From assembly GCA_003694905.1 (NCBI GenBank), contig RFJM01000054.1, forward strand, positions 1 to 6,471: a stretch of 6,471 nucleotides of DNA, given 5' to 3'. The notes under the pieces are model-generated. The model saw only the letters and a program-made list of their open reading frames with translations. It had not been told where the DNA came from and ran no database searches. The position numbers were made by a program, and so were the translations under genes. Position 1 is the stretch's first letter, and every line of letters begins with the position of its first letter. The stretch is from Caldilineae bacterium (GTDB taxonomy: Bacteria > Chloroflexota > Anaerolineae > J102). Shown piece by piece: positions 6,020 to 6,471 of the stretch.

Positions 6020-6471
6020 TCAGTCGATGCGATACACCACTCCCCCTTCACGCGCGAGCACATATTGCATGCCACCCACCTGCCGTACCATGCCTTTCAG
6101 CTCCATCAGTGCCAGCGTGCTGGTGACCTGATCGACGGGCAGCCGGGTCTGCCGACGGATCTCGTCGACGTGACGGGGTTCGTATGAGAGGAGCTCCAAC
6201 AACTGGGCCTCGATGGGATTCTCGGGTAGGGTCTGACGGGCCTCGAGCTGTTGGGCAATGTGGGTAAGGTTGAGGGCCTCGAGGATGTCGTTGGCGTCCA
6301 GGGCGGGGCTGGCACCCTCTTTCAAGAGCCGATTCGGGCCTTCGCTGGACTTACTGAGAATGCTGCCCGGAACGGCGAAGACCTCGCGTCCCTGTTCGAG
6401 CGCATGTTTGGCGGTGATTACCGCGCCCGAACTCCACAGGCCTTCTACGACGACGACTGCCAGGCTTAGAC
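6020..6471 (-). CDS. dprA: DNA processing protein DprA (Smf), C-terminal part; 5' end outside the window
   Basis: Only the last 149 codons are present, the first complete codon being 6469-6467. DprA binds incoming single-stranded DNA in the cytoplasm and loads RecA during natural transformation. The visible part starts in the end of the Rossmann-like fold with the family signature: LSLAVVVVE, then SSGAVITA, ALEQGREVFAVPGSI and GPNRLLKEGA. After a linker (about 62-85), residues about 86-138 form a winged-helix domain of the kind found at the C-terminus of many DprA proteins (LLELLSYEPRHVDEI, then a recognition helix and a short beta hairpin). The frame stays open to the window edge; a TTG at 6325 is an internal Leu codon, not a start. 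Genes for DprA are widespread in bacteria not known to be competent, so its presence alone does not prove transformation. The dprA-topA neighbourhood is common. Confidence 0.93.
   Translation of the reverse strand, partial: LSLAVVVVEGLWSSGAVITAKHALEQGREVFAVPGSILSKSSEGPNRLLKEGASPALDANDILEALNLTHIAQQLEARQTLPENPIEAQLLELLSYEPRHVDEIRRQTRLPVDQVTSTLALMELKGMVRQVGGMQYVLAREGGVVYRID

Noticed and set aside
4974..6131. 385-codon open frame on the plus strand opposite topA and the dprA end
   Set aside because: It is fully antisense to a clear topoisomerase I with all catalytic motifs; the translation shows no family motif and is an effect of high GC and codon bias. The same holds for the 306-codon frame at 3588-4508.

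Overview
The window is GC-rich bacterial chromosome. Gene content and order suggest a member of the Chloroflexota (possibly an Anaerolineae/Caldilineae-type lineage). The pointers are a dprA-topA-xerC run in which topA carries an N-terminal CxxC...CxxC zinc ribbon before the Toprim domain, followed by a lineage-type membrane protein with a Glu-rich linker. This assignment is inference from protein features; no marker rRNA is present.

Layout. Bases 1-239 hold no supportable gene and serve as the leader of the first gene. Bases 240-1085 (+) encode a lipoprotein with two META (HslJ-like) domains. Bases 1086-1225 are a 140-nt gap between convergent genes and contain a very strong hairpin (1148-1185) and a second small one just after the minus-strand stop. 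From 1226 to the right edge everything is on the minus strand and reads right to left: the 3' part of dprA (6471-6020, truncated by the window edge), topA (5990-3618), a tyrosine recombinase of the XerC/XerD family (3525-2584), and an unrecognised two-pass membrane protein (2587-1226).

The minus-strand genes look like one operon: gaps of 29 nt (dprA/topA) and 92 nt (topA/xerC), and a 4-nt ATGA overlap (xerC/membrane protein). The first three products all act on DNA: DprA loads RecA on incoming single strands, topoisomerase I relaxes negative supercoils, and the Xer recombinase resolves chromosome dimers. The dprA-topA-xerC order is recurrent in bacteria; the interesting part is the last gene, whose role is unknown but whose start is coupled to the recombinase stop.

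No CRISPR array, tRNA, rRNA, insertion sequence or phage gene was seen. The best candidates for something undescribed are the membrane protein, the zinc-ribbon extension of topoisomerase I, the pyrimidine-rich leader of xerC that lacks a Shine-Dalgarno sequence, and the intergenic hairpin.
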